The position numbers and the translations under genes were made by a program. A DNA stretch of 39,188 nucleotides, from the NCBI GenBank assembly GCA_012522795.1, contig JAAYJT010000001.1, forward strand, positions 1 to 39,188. The letters are read 5' to 3'. Under the pieces are notes generated by a model that saw only the letters and a program-made list of their open reading frames with translations, was not told where the DNA came from and did no database searches. Of this stretch, positions 18,788 to 28,239 are shown piece by piece (position 1 is the first letter of the stretch; every line of letters begins with the position of its first letter). The stretch is from Bacteroidales bacterium. Its GTDB lineage: Bacteria; Bacteroidota; Bacteroidia; Bacteroidales; JAAYJT01.

Positions 18788-21013
18788 TTAACTGTTTTGC
18801 TCGAATTTGTATTTGATATAATCAAGCAGAACCGGCAACTCATCCGTATTAACTCCGTTCCCAGTCAGATAGGGTATATCTTCTTCAAAACCTGTAACAA
18901 ATTGCTTTACAGAATTATCCTTTTGTTTAAGACTCCGTGAATAGCAGTCTATTGCTTTATTTGTTTCGTTCATACATAAAAACACATGGCCTAAATTCAT
19001 GTAATCATATTTGGTAGGCTCATCTTCCATTAATTTTTCATAATAATATTTTGATTCTGAGAGCTTACCATTAACAAACAAACACCATGCAATAGGACGA
19101 AGCACCTTGATATTATTGGGCGAAGCTAATTCAACCTTGTAATAATAATTTAAAGCCTGGCTGAAATCTTTAATATGCAGGTAACAATTGCCTATTGTAA
19201 TAGTAAGATGAATATTTTCGGGATTAATAGCTTCAGCTTCTTTGTATGCAGCGATAGATTCTTCAAACCTCTTCATTGTCCATAGAATACGGGCAATTTT
19301 TCTGAGGTTCCAGACCCTGTTTTCATCAAAAAGTTCAGCTTTACGATAATAAATCAATGCATCATCAAAACGATTCAATTTTTCATAACAATAAGCTATT
19401 TTTTCAAAAATTAGTTGAGAAATATCACCTTTATCTCTGAGTTTCAAATAAATATCCAAAGCGTGTTGGTAATTGTCGCGTTCAAAATAAAAATCCGCAA
19501 AATTTCGCCAAGATGAATCATTGGGTACTATATGCTGCATAAATTCTTTGTTGTGAAAATCAAAACTGCTAATAAAAATATCATCCAGTTCCTGCCTGTC
19601 AGGATGTAGTTTGAAAAAGCGATATAAATCCTGAATATATTGGGTGTAAACAGAATTGATCTTTTTTCGGGAATCCAGAATATTTTCCTCAGCTTCCAAT
19701 TCCCTCATACCTTCCATCTCAGCATTAAACATTTGTGTTACCATTTCCTTCTGTTTCGGTGGTATCATTCCCAGACCAAGGCAAAATGAATACTTATCAG
19801 AATTGCACATGTGCAGCGAAAGGTTCAAACCGGAAACTAAAACCTCTCTGAAATTATCATCTTCGCTTTCAAGTACTTTTTCAATTTCCTTATGATGAAG
19901 ATGAAAAGGAACAAGCCAATTTGATATTTCGTTGAAAAACGGATATTGTTTCAGATTTGAAAACGTACTCATAAAAACATCCATCCCTTCAAGCTGCATA
20001 CGTGTAAGCTCCTCGAGTTTATTAATAAGGTCAGGGCTATCTTCAAACAATTGCTTCCATTTGGGATTTTTATCTTCTGTGTATTCATCTGAAAATATCT
20101 GATCCAAACCCAGTTTATCCTCAAATCCTGGAGCAATCTTGATAATATCCGGCATTATTTCATCGTGCAATTTTTTAGTGACCTTATCAGTATCTTTAGC
20201 TTTCATTAATTGAAATATCACTGCCATGGCATCGAGTTCAAAAAACTCATCACCCTGCATTGCTTTCAGCCGATTTATAACAGAAGGATATAAATACAGG
20301 CGATGATCATAAAAGTATAATCCAAGCAGTAGACCGGTAAATGCACGTTGAGATATTTCCGGAATATTTAAATCATATGCTGTAAAAAGAACTTCAAACC
20401 TGTAAACATCAAAACCTTTAAGCAATCCCATTGTTACTGCACTTACAACGAGACTTTTCTCGTACCACTCTAATTTATCAGAACCTAAAGTGGTAAGAAC
20501 CAAATTTTTATCATTTTCTGATAGTTTAGGTCCAAACCATAACCATAAAAACAAATTAGAGATAAGTTTTTTTCTCGTCTGCTCTCTTCCAAAACCCGCT
20601 TTTTCATCTTCAATTCCGGGTTCAACAAATATATCGCTCAGCTCAGAATCAAATGTAAAGGCTTCAAATAATCCTCTGACAAATTCGCCACTCAGTACTG
20701 ATATACCTTCTGATCTGGTATATAAATTAAAAAATCTGCCGGTTTCAAAAATCTTTTGTTTCATACGGTCAGACAACTCATACAGATTCAGTTTTAAGTC
20801 GGTATAAATTTTCTCCTGTTGCGGATCCTCAACTCCCATAAATTTGTATTTCAACATACTATAATATACATCATTGATCTGCATAAGATTATCGGAAAAG
20901 CCGGAAAAATCAAAAGCCAGGAGCTGAAGGATCTCTATTGCATCCTTCAAACGACTGGTAATCATATAATTATTGAAAGCAGCAAATGTTCTGTCAATTT
21001 CTTTTTTCTGCAT
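18788..21013 (-). CDS. large TPR-repeat protein of unknown function
   Basis: A 741-residue soluble protein. The N-terminal two thirds is helical with no recognised domain. From about residue 520 to 700 there are at least four tetratricopeptide units, for example ALDIYLKLRDKGDISQLIFE, DDALIYYRKAELFDENRVWN and SIAAYKEAEAINPENIHLTI. These mediate protein contacts. No signal peptide is present. A TAAATTTG element on the minus strand (21048-21055) is a plausible -7 box 35 bases before the ATG. Confidence 0.82.
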   Translation of the reverse strand: MQKKEIDRTFAAFNNYMITSRLKDAIEILQLLAFDFSGFSDNLMQINDVYYSMLKYKFMGVEDPQQEKIYTDLKLNLYELSDRMKQKIFETGRFFNLYTRSEGISVLSGEFVRGLFEAFTFDSELSDIFVEPGIEDEKAGFGREQTRKKLISNLFLWLWFGPKLSENDKNLVLTTLGSDKLEWYEKSLVVSAVTMGLLKGFDVYRFEVLFTAYDLNIPEISQRAFTGLLLGLYFYDHRLYLYPSVINRLKAMQGDEFFELDAMAVIFQLMKAKDTDKVTKKLHDEIMPDIIKIAPGFEDKLGLDQIFSDEYTEDKNPKWKQLFEDSPDLINKLEELTRMQLEGMDVFMSTFSNLKQYPFFNEISNWLVPFHLHHKEIEKVLESEDDNFREVLVSGLNLSLHMCNSDKYSFCLGLGMIPPKQKEMVTQMFNAEMEGMRELEAEENILDSRKKINSVYTQYIQDLYRFFKLHPDRQELDDIFISSFDFHNKEFMQHIVPNDSSWRNFADFYFERDNYQHALDIYLKLRDKGDISQLIFEKIAYCYEKLNRFDDALIYYRKAELFDENRVWNLRKIARILWTMKRFEESIAAYKEAEAINPENIHLTITIGNCYLHIKDFSQALNYYYKVELASPNNIKVLRPIAWCLFVNGKLSESKYYYEKLMEDEPTKYDYMNLGHVFLCMNETNKAIDCYSRSLKQKDNSVKQFVTGFEEDIPYLTGNGVNTDELPVLLDYIKYKFEQNS

Positions 21014-21352
21014 TTAACTATTGTTGATAAGTTTGTTAGCTGTTTTCCAAATTTAAACAAAACTAAAGCTTTTTAAAAACAGCCTTTGATTAGTAATTAA
21101 TTGTTACCTGCAAAAATCGTGCTGATAAACTTAACTGACAAAATGTAAGATAAAACATGAGTTTTACTTTATTTCAACCGATATTCTTTCCGGTGGTAAA
21201 CAAAATGATCAATTTTATTTCACGCGTTAACACTTTTAATGATTCTCAATAATGCCAGATAGCAAACAAATATTAATTTAGCGAAACCAAACCATCAACA
21301 ATAAGTCATCATTATTGATAAACCATGGCATGGTCAAAAACACTTTCCAGGT
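21014..21352. other. divergent intergenic region
   Basis: Separates the minus-strand TPR gene from the plus-strand regulator. It holds the -7 element at 21048-21055 (minus) and a 6-1-6 palindrome ACCATG-G-CATGGT at 21322-21334, just before the regulator's start. The palindrome could be an operator or chance. No gene is seen. Confidence 0.4.
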
Positions 21353-22732
21353 ATGAACTCAAAGTCAAATGCCAAAATACTGATCATTGACAACGAAGCC
21401 GATATTCTTCGTAACGCAAAGCTTGTTCTAGACGAGCATTTCAATATGGTTCATATAGAAAATGATCCCAAAAACGTGATAAACCTGCTGCACATTGAGA
21501 AATATGACATTATACTGCTAAACGAAGATTTCTCGCAAAAAGATAAAAATGATACGGAAGGATTTCTATGGCTAAAAAAAATTCTTGAAACCAACCCTTT
21601 TGCCATAGTAATACTGATAGAAGAATATATTAGCATTGATAAGGCTTTGCAGGGAATTAAAGAAGGTGCATCAGAATTCATTTTAAAACCCTGGAATGAT
21701 AAAAAATTGATTGCAACCATTAATGCCAACCTTAAAGCCGGGTTTACAAAAGCAGAGACAGAAAGTACGCCATCAAAAACGAAATCTGATGATCAAACAA
21801 TTGATGATCATGGTATTGTCAGCGAATCGCTTTCAATGCAAAAGGTTTTAACCTTAATCAAAAATGCTGTTAAAAGTGACGATAATATATTGATCACCGG
21901 TGAAAATGGAACTGGAAAAAAGTTTATAGCTCAGTTAATTCATAATATTTCGAACCGAAAGGACAAGGCCTTCATCAATGTTGATTTCAATATCATTGAT
22001 GAAACCCGGTTTGAAAGTGAACTTTATGGATTTGTAAAAGGCGATTTTGGCGATGCCACAGAAGACTATACCGGGCTAATTGAAGCAGCAAATAATGGGA
22101 CTATTTTTTTAAATAAAATTAACAAACTGCCACTTCATCTTCAGACTATGCTTCTAAACACGTTACAAAACCAAAAAGTAGCAAGACTTGGTTCAGAGTT
22201 TGAAATTCCGATAAATATCCGCATAATTTCAGCCTCAAACATACCGATTCATCAGATGGGAGTCAAAGACAAATACAATAAGAGTTTCATTAACCATCTG
22301 AAAACCGTTGAAATAAAATTACCACCGTTAAGAAGCAGGGCTGAAGATATCCCTCGCTTGTCAGAATATTTCCTTAATTATTATTCTAAAAAATACAAAA
22401 CAGGATTCAAAAAAATAAGCAGCTTAACCCTTGATGTGCTTAAAAAATACAACTGGCCCGGAAATATTACTGAATTACAACATGCTGTTGAAAGAGCTGT
22501 AATAATGAGTGAATCAAATATTCTAGAGCCTCATGATTTTTTTCTTCCTCAAACTGACAATAAACACATTGAATCAACACCTCCAACAAGTCTGAATACA
22601 GAAACAACCGAGAAAGCATTGATTGTCAAAACACTTGAAAAATATAGTAATAATATTCGCAAATCAGCTAAAAAGCTTGGAATTACACCAGCAACATTAT
22701 TGCGAAAGATTGAAAAATATGGTTTGGAGTAA
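21353..22732 (+). CDS. degenerate NtrC-like regulator (receiver, AAA+, Fis HTH)
   Basis: A 459-residue protein with the layout of a sigma-54 response regulator but with eroded active sites. The receiver domain (8-125) has Asn57 in LLNEDF where the phosphoacceptor Asp is expected. Its acidic pocket is DN (13-14), while Lys112 is kept. In the AAA+ domain Walker A is GENGTGKK (183-190). The sigma-54 contact loop is GDFGDA (230-235) instead of GAFTGA. Walker B is FLNKI (Asn254, Lys255) instead of FLDEI, and the arginine-finger region reads SFINHLKTV. The Fis-type helix-turn-helix (about 433-459) looks intact. It probably binds DNA without phosphorylation or sigma-54 activation. The reading frame is open throughout, so it is not a simple pseudogene. 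Confidence 0.88.
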   Translation: MNSKSNAKILIIDNEADILRNAKLVLDEHFNMVHIENDPKNVINLLHIEKYDIILLNEDFSQKDKNDTEGFLWLKKILETNPFAIVILIEEYISIDKALQGIKEGASEFILKPWNDKKLIATINANLKAGFTKAETESTPSKTKSDDQTIDDHGIVSESLSMQKVLTLIKNAVKSDDNILITGENGTGKKFIAQLIHNISNRKDKAFINVDFNIIDETRFESELYGFVKGDFGDATEDYTGLIEAANNGTIFLNKINKLPLHLQTMLLNTLQNQKVARLGSEFEIPINIRIISASNIPIHQMGVKDKYNKSFINHLKTVEIKLPPLRSRAEDIPRLSEYFLNYYSKKYKTGFKKISSLTLDVLKKYNWPGNITELQHAVERAVIMSESNILEPHDFFLPQTDNKHIESTPPTSLNTETTEKALIVKTLEKYSNNIRKSAKKLGITPATLLRKIEKYGLE

Positions 22733-22826
22733 AATACAAAACAGGCTTAAAATAACAATGGCATCAATTCCGGAAATTTCCTGATAAAATGGAAACTAAC
22801 ACAAATTGTTCCTGATAGTCTCTAAT

Positions 22827-23303
22827 TTATTTCCTGATCTCTTTTTCTTTTACCCAATAAACAGTCTTACCCAATCCCATCCAAGAACTGCCAATATAAC
22901 CACGAATTTTAAGCTTACCATCATTTTCAAATTTCAGGTAAGCTTTATAAGTTTTACCGGTTTTAGGACTATAAATAGTACCTCCACTCCATTCATCTGA
23001 TCCCTTATCATAGGAAAAATCGTTTAATATCTTCATCCCCATTATTTTACGATTTTGTAGTTTGGGATCCGGATTTTTATCGTCAATCTTAGCAGTGCCA
23101 TCTTCATTAGTAGGTTCATCTAACCAGACAATTTCCCCATAATATTTTCCATTGGCGGCTTTGAATATTTTAACCTGTGAATTGGCATTGCCTTCATCGT
23201 CATTGGCAAGATAAATACCTACTACTTTATCTGCCTGAGCTTTGACTTCAGCAGCTACGGTTAACATCATGGCCAATGCAGCAAAAATGATTACTTTTTT
23301 CAT
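22827..23303 (-). CDS. DUF2147 family secreted protein
   Basis: A 158-residue protein with a cleavable signal peptide (about 1-22, ending VKAQA). A DUF2147 lipocalin-like domain follows, with VGIYLANDDEGNANSQVKIF, YYGEIVWLDEPTNEDG, LQNRKIMGMKIL and the C-terminal IRGYIGSSWMGLGKTVYWV, all characteristic of the family. The role is unknown; location is probably periplasm or cell surface. It is read alone, converging with the degenerate regulator gene. Confidence 0.88.
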   Translation of the reverse strand: MKKVIIFAALAMMLTVAAEVKAQADKVVGIYLANDDEGNANSQVKIFKAANGKYYGEIVWLDEPTNEDGTAKIDDKNPDPKLQNRKIMGMKILNDFSYDKGSDEWSGGTIYSPKTGKTYKAYLKFENDGKLKIRGYIGSSWMGLGKTVYWVKEKEIRK

Positions 23304-23374
23304 AAAAATTTGATTTTTTAATTTAATATTCAGATAGTTTATTTTTTCAGATACAAAAATATTGCCAAATAAGA

Positions 23375-24367
23375 TTATTCCAATGCGGGTTCATAACTGA
23401 ATAAAATTGCCTCCAGCTGTCTTATCAAATCTCGCTTATTTTCGTTTGGCGCATATACGTATGCATCCAGAGATAATATTTTAGTACCCGTTTCATCCAC
23501 AATTGAGTAATTAACAAATGGTCCTCCCATGTAATCTCCTTTTACTTCCCACAATCCCCGTATTTCAACCGCAAACCTGCCATTAAAATCAATACGTTCT
23601 GAAACAGGAGAAATAAATTCATTTTCAACCTTCATATAAGTACCATCAAAAGTACCCGGTATATGCTGTTTGGTAATAATATCACGCATAGCAAGTATAT
23701 GTCCTGGATTAAAATCAATGGTATCTTTATAATCGTATGAATAAATAAGAATTGCCTGGCTTATCTCGGCAGTTTCGCGCCTTATCCACATAAAATCCGT
23801 CTGATTTTTAGCTGTATAATAACCTGATGGAATTACAAGGGTGAAGCCAAAGTTATCAGAAATCTCTTTTACAACAGACTGATTAAGAACTGATTTATAT
23901 GCTTTCTGAATTCTTTCTCTTTCAACCTGTTCAAATAATTTCAACACAGCATTCTGATTTTCTTTAAAAATCCTGATAAATGCAGTATCAGAGCCTGCAT
24001 TGATTTTAACAACGCGTTGTGGTTTAGCCCATAGATCGCGCTTTGTTTCAATAAATGGCTGAGCAATTTCCGGCTTTATGCTTGCTATGAATATATTTCT
24101 ATGTGACTGCATAAGGGTTGCGAAATCTGATTCAGGGACCCAGGCAAGCTGAAACAAAGGCTCAACCTGTGGTAAACCTTCCATTTCCTGGCCAAAAAAA
24201 TCCCTGATTTCTTCGCCTGCTGAACCATTCCAGTAATGCTTTTCAATAACTATCAGCATCTCGGATGATTTTCCTACGGAATTAGGTATTGCACGCTCAT
24301 CAGAGCTGCATGAAACCATAGTAATAGCAGTAAGGCACAGGTAAAAAAAGAGATCCACTTGTTTCAT
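23375..24367 (-). CDS. DUF4837 family lipoprotein
   Basis: A 330-residue lipoprotein, start chosen at 24367 so that MKQVDLFFYLCLTAITMVSC forms a signal peptide with lipobox Cys20. The in-frame ATG at 24388 adds seven polar residues. The body matches the Bacteroidota DUF4837 pattern (IPNSVGKSSEMLIVIEKHYW near the N-terminus; IVDETGTKILSLDAYVYAP near the end). Function unknown; it presumably sits in the inner or outer membrane facing the periplasm. No operon partner is evident. Confidence 0.87.
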   Translation of the reverse strand: MKQVDLFFYLCLTAITMVSCSSDERAIPNSVGKSSEMLIVIEKHYWNGSAGEEIRDFFGQEMEGLPQVEPLFQLAWVPESDFATLMQSHRNIFIASIKPEIAQPFIETKRDLWAKPQRVVKINAGSDTAFIRIFKENQNAVLKLFEQVERERIQKAYKSVLNQSVVKEISDNFGFTLVIPSGYYTAKNQTDFMWIRRETAEISQAILIYSYDYKDTIDFNPGHILAMRDIITKQHIPGTFDGTYMKVENEFISPVSERIDFNGRFAVEIRGLWEVKGDYMGGPFVNYSIVDETGTKILSLDAYVYAPNENKRDLIRQLEAILFSYEPALE

Positions 24368-24435
24368 GGCTTTGTTATTATGAATCATTTATAATGGTAG
24401 TTATTATTAGTTTTAAGAACTAAAAAAGTATCAGA

Positions 24436-24468
24436 ATATAAAGAACACTGTTTTAATTACCAGTGTTC
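24436..24468 (-). terminator. rho-independent terminator after the transglycosylase gene
   Basis: GAACACTG (24461-24468 read on the minus strand) pairs with CAGTGTTC (24443-24450 on the same strand) with a 10-base loop. TTTATATT follows. It lies 10 bases beyond the transglycosylase stop codon. Confidence 0.6.
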
Positions 24469-24477
24469 CGGACTTAA

Positions 24478-26232
24478 TCAACCAGCCATGCCAACCTTTA
24501 GTTTTTGTCCGGGTTTTATTCGATTCGAATTTTTCAGATCATTCCATTCTTTTATCTGATCAACTGTAACACCTGTATACTTTTTCGCAATATCCCATAA
24601 AGTATCGCCCGGCTGAACAGTATAATAAATGAACTTCCCCGCTTGATTTGTATCCTGCAGTACAGCTTTTTTATTCGGATCGGAAACTATCAGCTTTTGG
24701 TTCGGATGGATAACTGATTTACTTGTAAGATTATTCCATTTATAAAGGTCGTTTAATGAAATTTTATAGCGAGTAGCTATTTTGCCCGGGTTTTCACCTT
24801 TCCTTACAGTATGATAAGTAATCCCCTGTGATGTAGTGCTTGTTTGTTTTTCCGAACTTGCTGAAGCCTGGTAATTACCCCCTGGATACACAATTAATCT
24901 TTGTCCTATACGAATTATATTACTCCTCAGGTTATTCCAACGTTTTATTTCACTCACAGTACAACGATATTTTTTTGCAATTCCTCCAAGAGTTTCGCCA
25001 CTTCTCACTCTATGATACTGCTGTTCCCTAATATTTTCCATTTTTGCAAGTAGAGTTGAGCGTTCAACTCCCTTCTGGGTTTTATAAGTATATAATTCCT
25101 CCTCAGCTGATAAAAATTCAGTGACATACTGCTTAGGCAATCTCAGCACATATTGTTTTTCGCTGGTTGAGGGAATAATTCCATGGCGATACGAAGGATT
25201 TAAAAAAGAAAGCTGTTCGGTGGGGATCCTTAACTTTTCGGAGATCTGATCAAACGATAAAACATCTCTCACCATAACCGTATCAATATCGTAATGCATA
25301 AATACAGGTGTTATGGGATAAAGATTATGCTCGGCTGCATGGTTCATAACATAAACAACTGCAATAAATGCAGGAACATATCCTCTGGTTTCTCTTGGTA
25401 GATAAGGACTGATTTCCCAGAAATTCATTTTTCCACCCGAACGACGAATTGCTCTGTTAACATTTCCTGCTCCACTGTTATAAGCAGCTAAGGCAAGCAA
25501 CCAGTCGTTATATAGTTTGTACAGATCACGCAAATGCTCGGCAGCAGCTATTGTTGATTTATAAGGATCGCTGCGATCATCAACAAAAGAAGTAACATTT
25601 AGCTGGTATATTTTTCCGGTGCCGTACATAAATTGCCAAAGTCCTGTTGCGCCGGCTCTCGAACGAGCATTGGGAATAAGAGCAGATTCAACTACAGCAA
25701 GATATTTTAATTCCAGAGGCAAACTTAAACGGTCGAGATGCTCTTCAAATAAAGGAAAATATAGTTCGGCAAGTCCTAAAATGCGTGAAGTTAGCTCTCT
25801 TTTCTTGTTTGCGTATAAACCTATAAAATCCTTGACCTGTGCATTATATGTCAATTCAATGGGAGTGGCAGCATTAAGCTTGCTTATACGTTCAAAATAC
25901 ACTGAATCAGAATAATTTGGGATCTCATTGGGTTGAAAACCATATTTGTTAAGCAATGCTGTATCAGCAACAAAACCATTGCCGGAAAAAAAAGATGAAA
26001 ACAACAGACTATCAAGCATATCAAGAATTGGACCACGGTTAAGCATGTCGAAAACAGCAAGAGAATCCATCAAAGGAATACTATCGTTCTTGAAAGCCTC
26101 ATCAGCATTGGGAAATTCTGCCTCAAATTCCGATACGCCTTTAATAGTATCATTTTGAGGGGTAATATGCTGAGAAAATATATTTATATTAATGAAAAGA
26201 GAAAATATAAACATAAGAGAATATGATTTCAT
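24478..26232 (-). CDS. LysM-domain lytic murein transglycosylase (MltD-like)
   Basis: Exported peptidoglycan-cleaving enzyme. After a signal peptide (MKSYSLMFIFSLF, ending near IFSQ) comes a family 23 transglycosylase domain. Its catalytic Glu is at about residue 182 in VESALIPNA, followed by SRAGATGLWQF and ALAAYNSGAGNVNRA. Three LysM modules occupy the C-terminal third, opening with HRVRSGETLGGIAKKY, HTVRKGENPGKIATRY and YTVQPGDTLWDIAKKY. An ATG at 26262 is only 9 bases from a -7 box (TATTTTTG, 26271-26278), so the start at 26232 or the adjacent ATG at 26235 is preferred. The 584-residue length is typical. It is the last housekeeping gene before the CRISPR region. Confidence 0.92.
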   Translation of the reverse strand: MKSYSLMFIFSLFININIFSQHITPQNDTIKGVSEFEAEFPNADEAFKNDSIPLMDSLAVFDMLNRGPILDMLDSLLFSSFFSGNGFVADTALLNKYGFQPNEIPNYSDSVYFERISKLNAATPIELTYNAQVKDFIGLYANKKRELTSRILGLAELYFPLFEEHLDRLSLPLELKYLAVVESALIPNARSRAGATGLWQFMYGTGKIYQLNVTSFVDDRSDPYKSTIAAAEHLRDLYKLYNDWLLALAAYNSGAGNVNRAIRRSGGKMNFWEISPYLPRETRGYVPAFIAVVYVMNHAAEHNLYPITPVFMHYDIDTVMVRDVLSFDQISEKLRIPTEQLSFLNPSYRHGIIPSTSEKQYVLRLPKQYVTEFLSAEEELYTYKTQKGVERSTLLAKMENIREQQYHRVRSGETLGGIAKKYRCTVSEIKRWNNLRSNIIRIGQRLIVYPGGNYQASASSEKQTSTTSQGITYHTVRKGENPGKIATRYKISLNDLYKWNNLTSKSVIHPNQKLIVSDPNKKAVLQDTNQAGKFIYYTVQPGDTLWDIAKKYTGVTVDQIKEWNDLKNSNRIKPGQKLKVGMAG

Positions 26233-26279
26233 CATTATCAGATTTAAAATTTCAGTTTTCAATTTTTTTGCAAAAATAA

Positions 26280-27147
26280 CTTAAATAACAGTTTCACCAG
26301 CTAAACACCAAGCTGTTAAAACAAAAAAGGGCTAAGACAGTAAAACTACTGCCGGCTTATTATCCTGCTTGCAATAAACGAAGACAATAGATTCTTTCGT
26401 ATCATTTTGTGAATTTTTAGCAATTTCTACGTTTTCTATCTCTTCAAATTACTTTTTAATTTGGATAAACTTTCTGAATAGAACATAAAAGGCCGGCTAA
26501 GTTCGGTCATTTGTCTTAAAATAAAGAATTATGAAATTGCTTTGGCAGCTCCAGGCTTTTTACCAATGGATTAAAGATTCGACATTAAATTTAACGAAGA
26601 GCAAAATGATAATCTAAAAACCATTGGTGTTATCACAGAAATATGTGCTTAAACATTGAAGACGGAGATTAAACATAAGTTAAACATCCAGATTTGTGTT
26701 GTTCTGCTACAACCAAAAGAAAGTTAATTTGAAAATAGAGTAAGGAATGCTGCAAAAAATAGAAACCATTATCAAAACAAAGAATGATTTTGTTAAGCTG
26801 ATAAATATACAGCCAACGGAGTAATAGTATTTGAATTCTATGAGCCATTGGCTTGGGGAATATCTATTTTTTAAACGGGCTTAAGTCCGCATCTATTTAT
26901 AAATACCTGAAAATCAATCTACATAAGATCATATTTGTAAAAAATAAAAAAAGATTATTAATTTCTCTTAAAATAGCTTTTTATTTCAATAACAATTATA
27001 TTTGCAAAATATGTTGAAAGGGCATAGAAGGTCACATAATTATAAAACTTTGTGTGCTGACTAACCCTATAAATTAACAATAAAAGCCTTTGTACTAAAA
27101 ATTGAGTGGAAATTTAATGTACTTTAGGTTTGTGTATGTTTAATATT
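26280..27147. other. gene-poor, probably decayed region left of the CRISPR operon
   Basis: No convincing gene is present in about 870 bases. Short coding-like stretches are broken by stops: one plus-strand frame around 26534-26650 reads EIALAAPGFLPMD, stop, then RFDIKFNEEQNDNLKTIGV, and a 25-codon frame starts at 26747. There is also a 14-base imperfect palindrome near 26874-26888 (CGGGCTTAAGTCCG) and a stray TATATTTG at 26997-27004. I see no CRISPR repeats, transposase or terminal repeats. It looks like remnants of lost genes at an island boundary. Confidence 0.45.
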
Positions 27148-27177
27148 TTGACTTTACGTTTTTCAGGTTTATATTTG
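27148..27177 (+). promoter_or_regulatory. promoter of the CRISPR-Cas operon
   Basis: TTG (27148-27150) and TATATTTG (27170-27177) are separated by 19 bases, a full match to the Bacteroidota promoter consensus, 41 bases before the first start codon. It is the clearest promoter in the window. Gene gaps downstream are very short up to the Cas6-like gene, so it could drive the whole effector operon. Confidence 0.75.
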
Positions 27178-27218
27178 CGATTCAATTTTACCTAAGACAA
27201 ACTAATATTAAACTACTA

Positions 27219-27776
27219 ATGAAACATGAAGCCATGGAAAACCAACAATCCATAATAATCAAACGTATTGTTCTGGATACCGAATTCACTGCTCTTCAAC
27301 AAGATACTCAACTAATTTCACTGGCGCTGGTGACTGATAGTGGAGAAAAATTTTATGCGGTATTTAATGATTTTGATAAGGATAGATGCAATATTTTTGT
27401 CAAAGAAAATGTACTGCCTTTTCTTAATAATAAAGACAGCAATACCATATCAGGTAACACAAACGAAATTGTCATCGCATTAAAAAACTGGCTTTCACAA
27501 TTTGATCAATTCCAACTTCAATTCTGGGCAGATGTTCCTCATTATGACTGGGTGCTTTTTTGCGAACTGTTTGGAGGATCATTGAAGTTGCCACCAAACA
27601 TCCATTTTATGTGCCTGGATATTGCCACTCTCCTGATGGCAAGCGGATTTAATTACCAAACCGAGCGAATCCGGATATTACAACATTTAGGCTTGAAAGG
27701 AGAGTTTCAAATACATAATTCCCTAAGCGATGCCGAACTTGGAATGATACTTTTACAAAACCTTCTAAAAATATAG
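27219..27776 (+). CDS. DEDDh 3'-5' exonuclease linked to the CorA effector
   Basis: A 185-residue protein of the DnaQ-like exonuclease fold, closest in pattern to the Rv2179c/DUF5051 exoribonucleases. The four acidic residues and the histidine are visible: VLDTEF (Asp20, Glu22), WADVPHYDW (Asp104 or Asp109) and HNSLSDAELG (His165, Asp170). It is the first gene of the operon, four bases before the corA frame. In related type III systems a phosphodiesterase beside corA degrades the signal molecule. That role is a reasonable inference here, but an RNase or ancillary nuclease role is equally open. An ATG at 27234 is an alternative start. Confidence 0.82.
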   Translation: MKHEAMENQQSIIIKRIVLDTEFTALQQDTQLISLALVTDSGEKFYAVFNDFDKDRCNIFVKENVLPFLNNKDSNTISGNTNEIVIALKNWLSQFDQFQLQFWADVPHYDWVLFCELFGGSLKLPPNIHFMCLDIATLLMASGFNYQTERIRILQHLGLKGEFQIHNSLSDAELGMILLQNLLKI

Positions 27777-27780
27777 TATT

Positions 27781-28215
27781 ATGTACAGCTATCATATTTT
27801 TCTGTTTCCATTCAACTGGTCTTTTGAAAAAAATGAAAATGAACTTTTTGAGAAACAGGTGGCATTAACGAATATAGTACCAGACAGGCTCTCCAACTGG
27901 ATTCGTATGACCGTTCCCGGTACAGAGCGGGAAATAAGAGAGCTTTATGATGAGCAAAACTATTATTATGACTTTGTTCATGATGTGTTGTACGACAATG
28001 GACAAGATACAACCATAGTAAAGCATTACGAACGTAAGGAACTGAAAGATGAAAACTCTCGGCTTACGTTCAACATTGAAGTGCGGGACAAAAAAACCTA
28101 CCGCTTGAAAATTGATGACATAGCCCTTAACTTTTATAGTACTGGGGTTGGTACCCTGATTTTCTATCTTAGAAATGAAAATGAGGATCAAAAAGAGCTC
28201 TCCGATATCAAATAA
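27781..28215 (+). pseudogene. corA: CRISPR-associated CorA-like effector, N-terminal part, ends at an in-frame TAA
   Basis: This 144-codon frame encodes the start of the cytoplasmic domain of a type III-B CorA-like effector (MYSYHIFLFPFNWSFEKN, later NFYSTGVGTLIFYL). It ends at TAA 28213-28215. The same frame then continues without frameshift as INQFGRRIMPPFIEDVD into the C-terminal part, so together they look like one protein of about 479 codons cut by one nonsense codon. It could be a recent inactivating mutation, a sequencing error, readthrough, or a true split gene. It lies four bases after the exonuclease gene. Confidence 0.72.
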
Positions 28216-28239
28216 ATTAATCAGTTTGGAAGGCGCATC

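Noticed and set aside
27010-27063. 17-codon ORF behind a TATATTTG element
   Set aside because: Too short, with no recognisable sequence and no -33 element. Probably chance in AT-rich DNA.
26280-27218. Possible CRISPR array or leader upstream of the operon
   Set aside because: No sequence of repeat length recurs at regular spacing. Only a promoter and broken coding-like pieces are seen.
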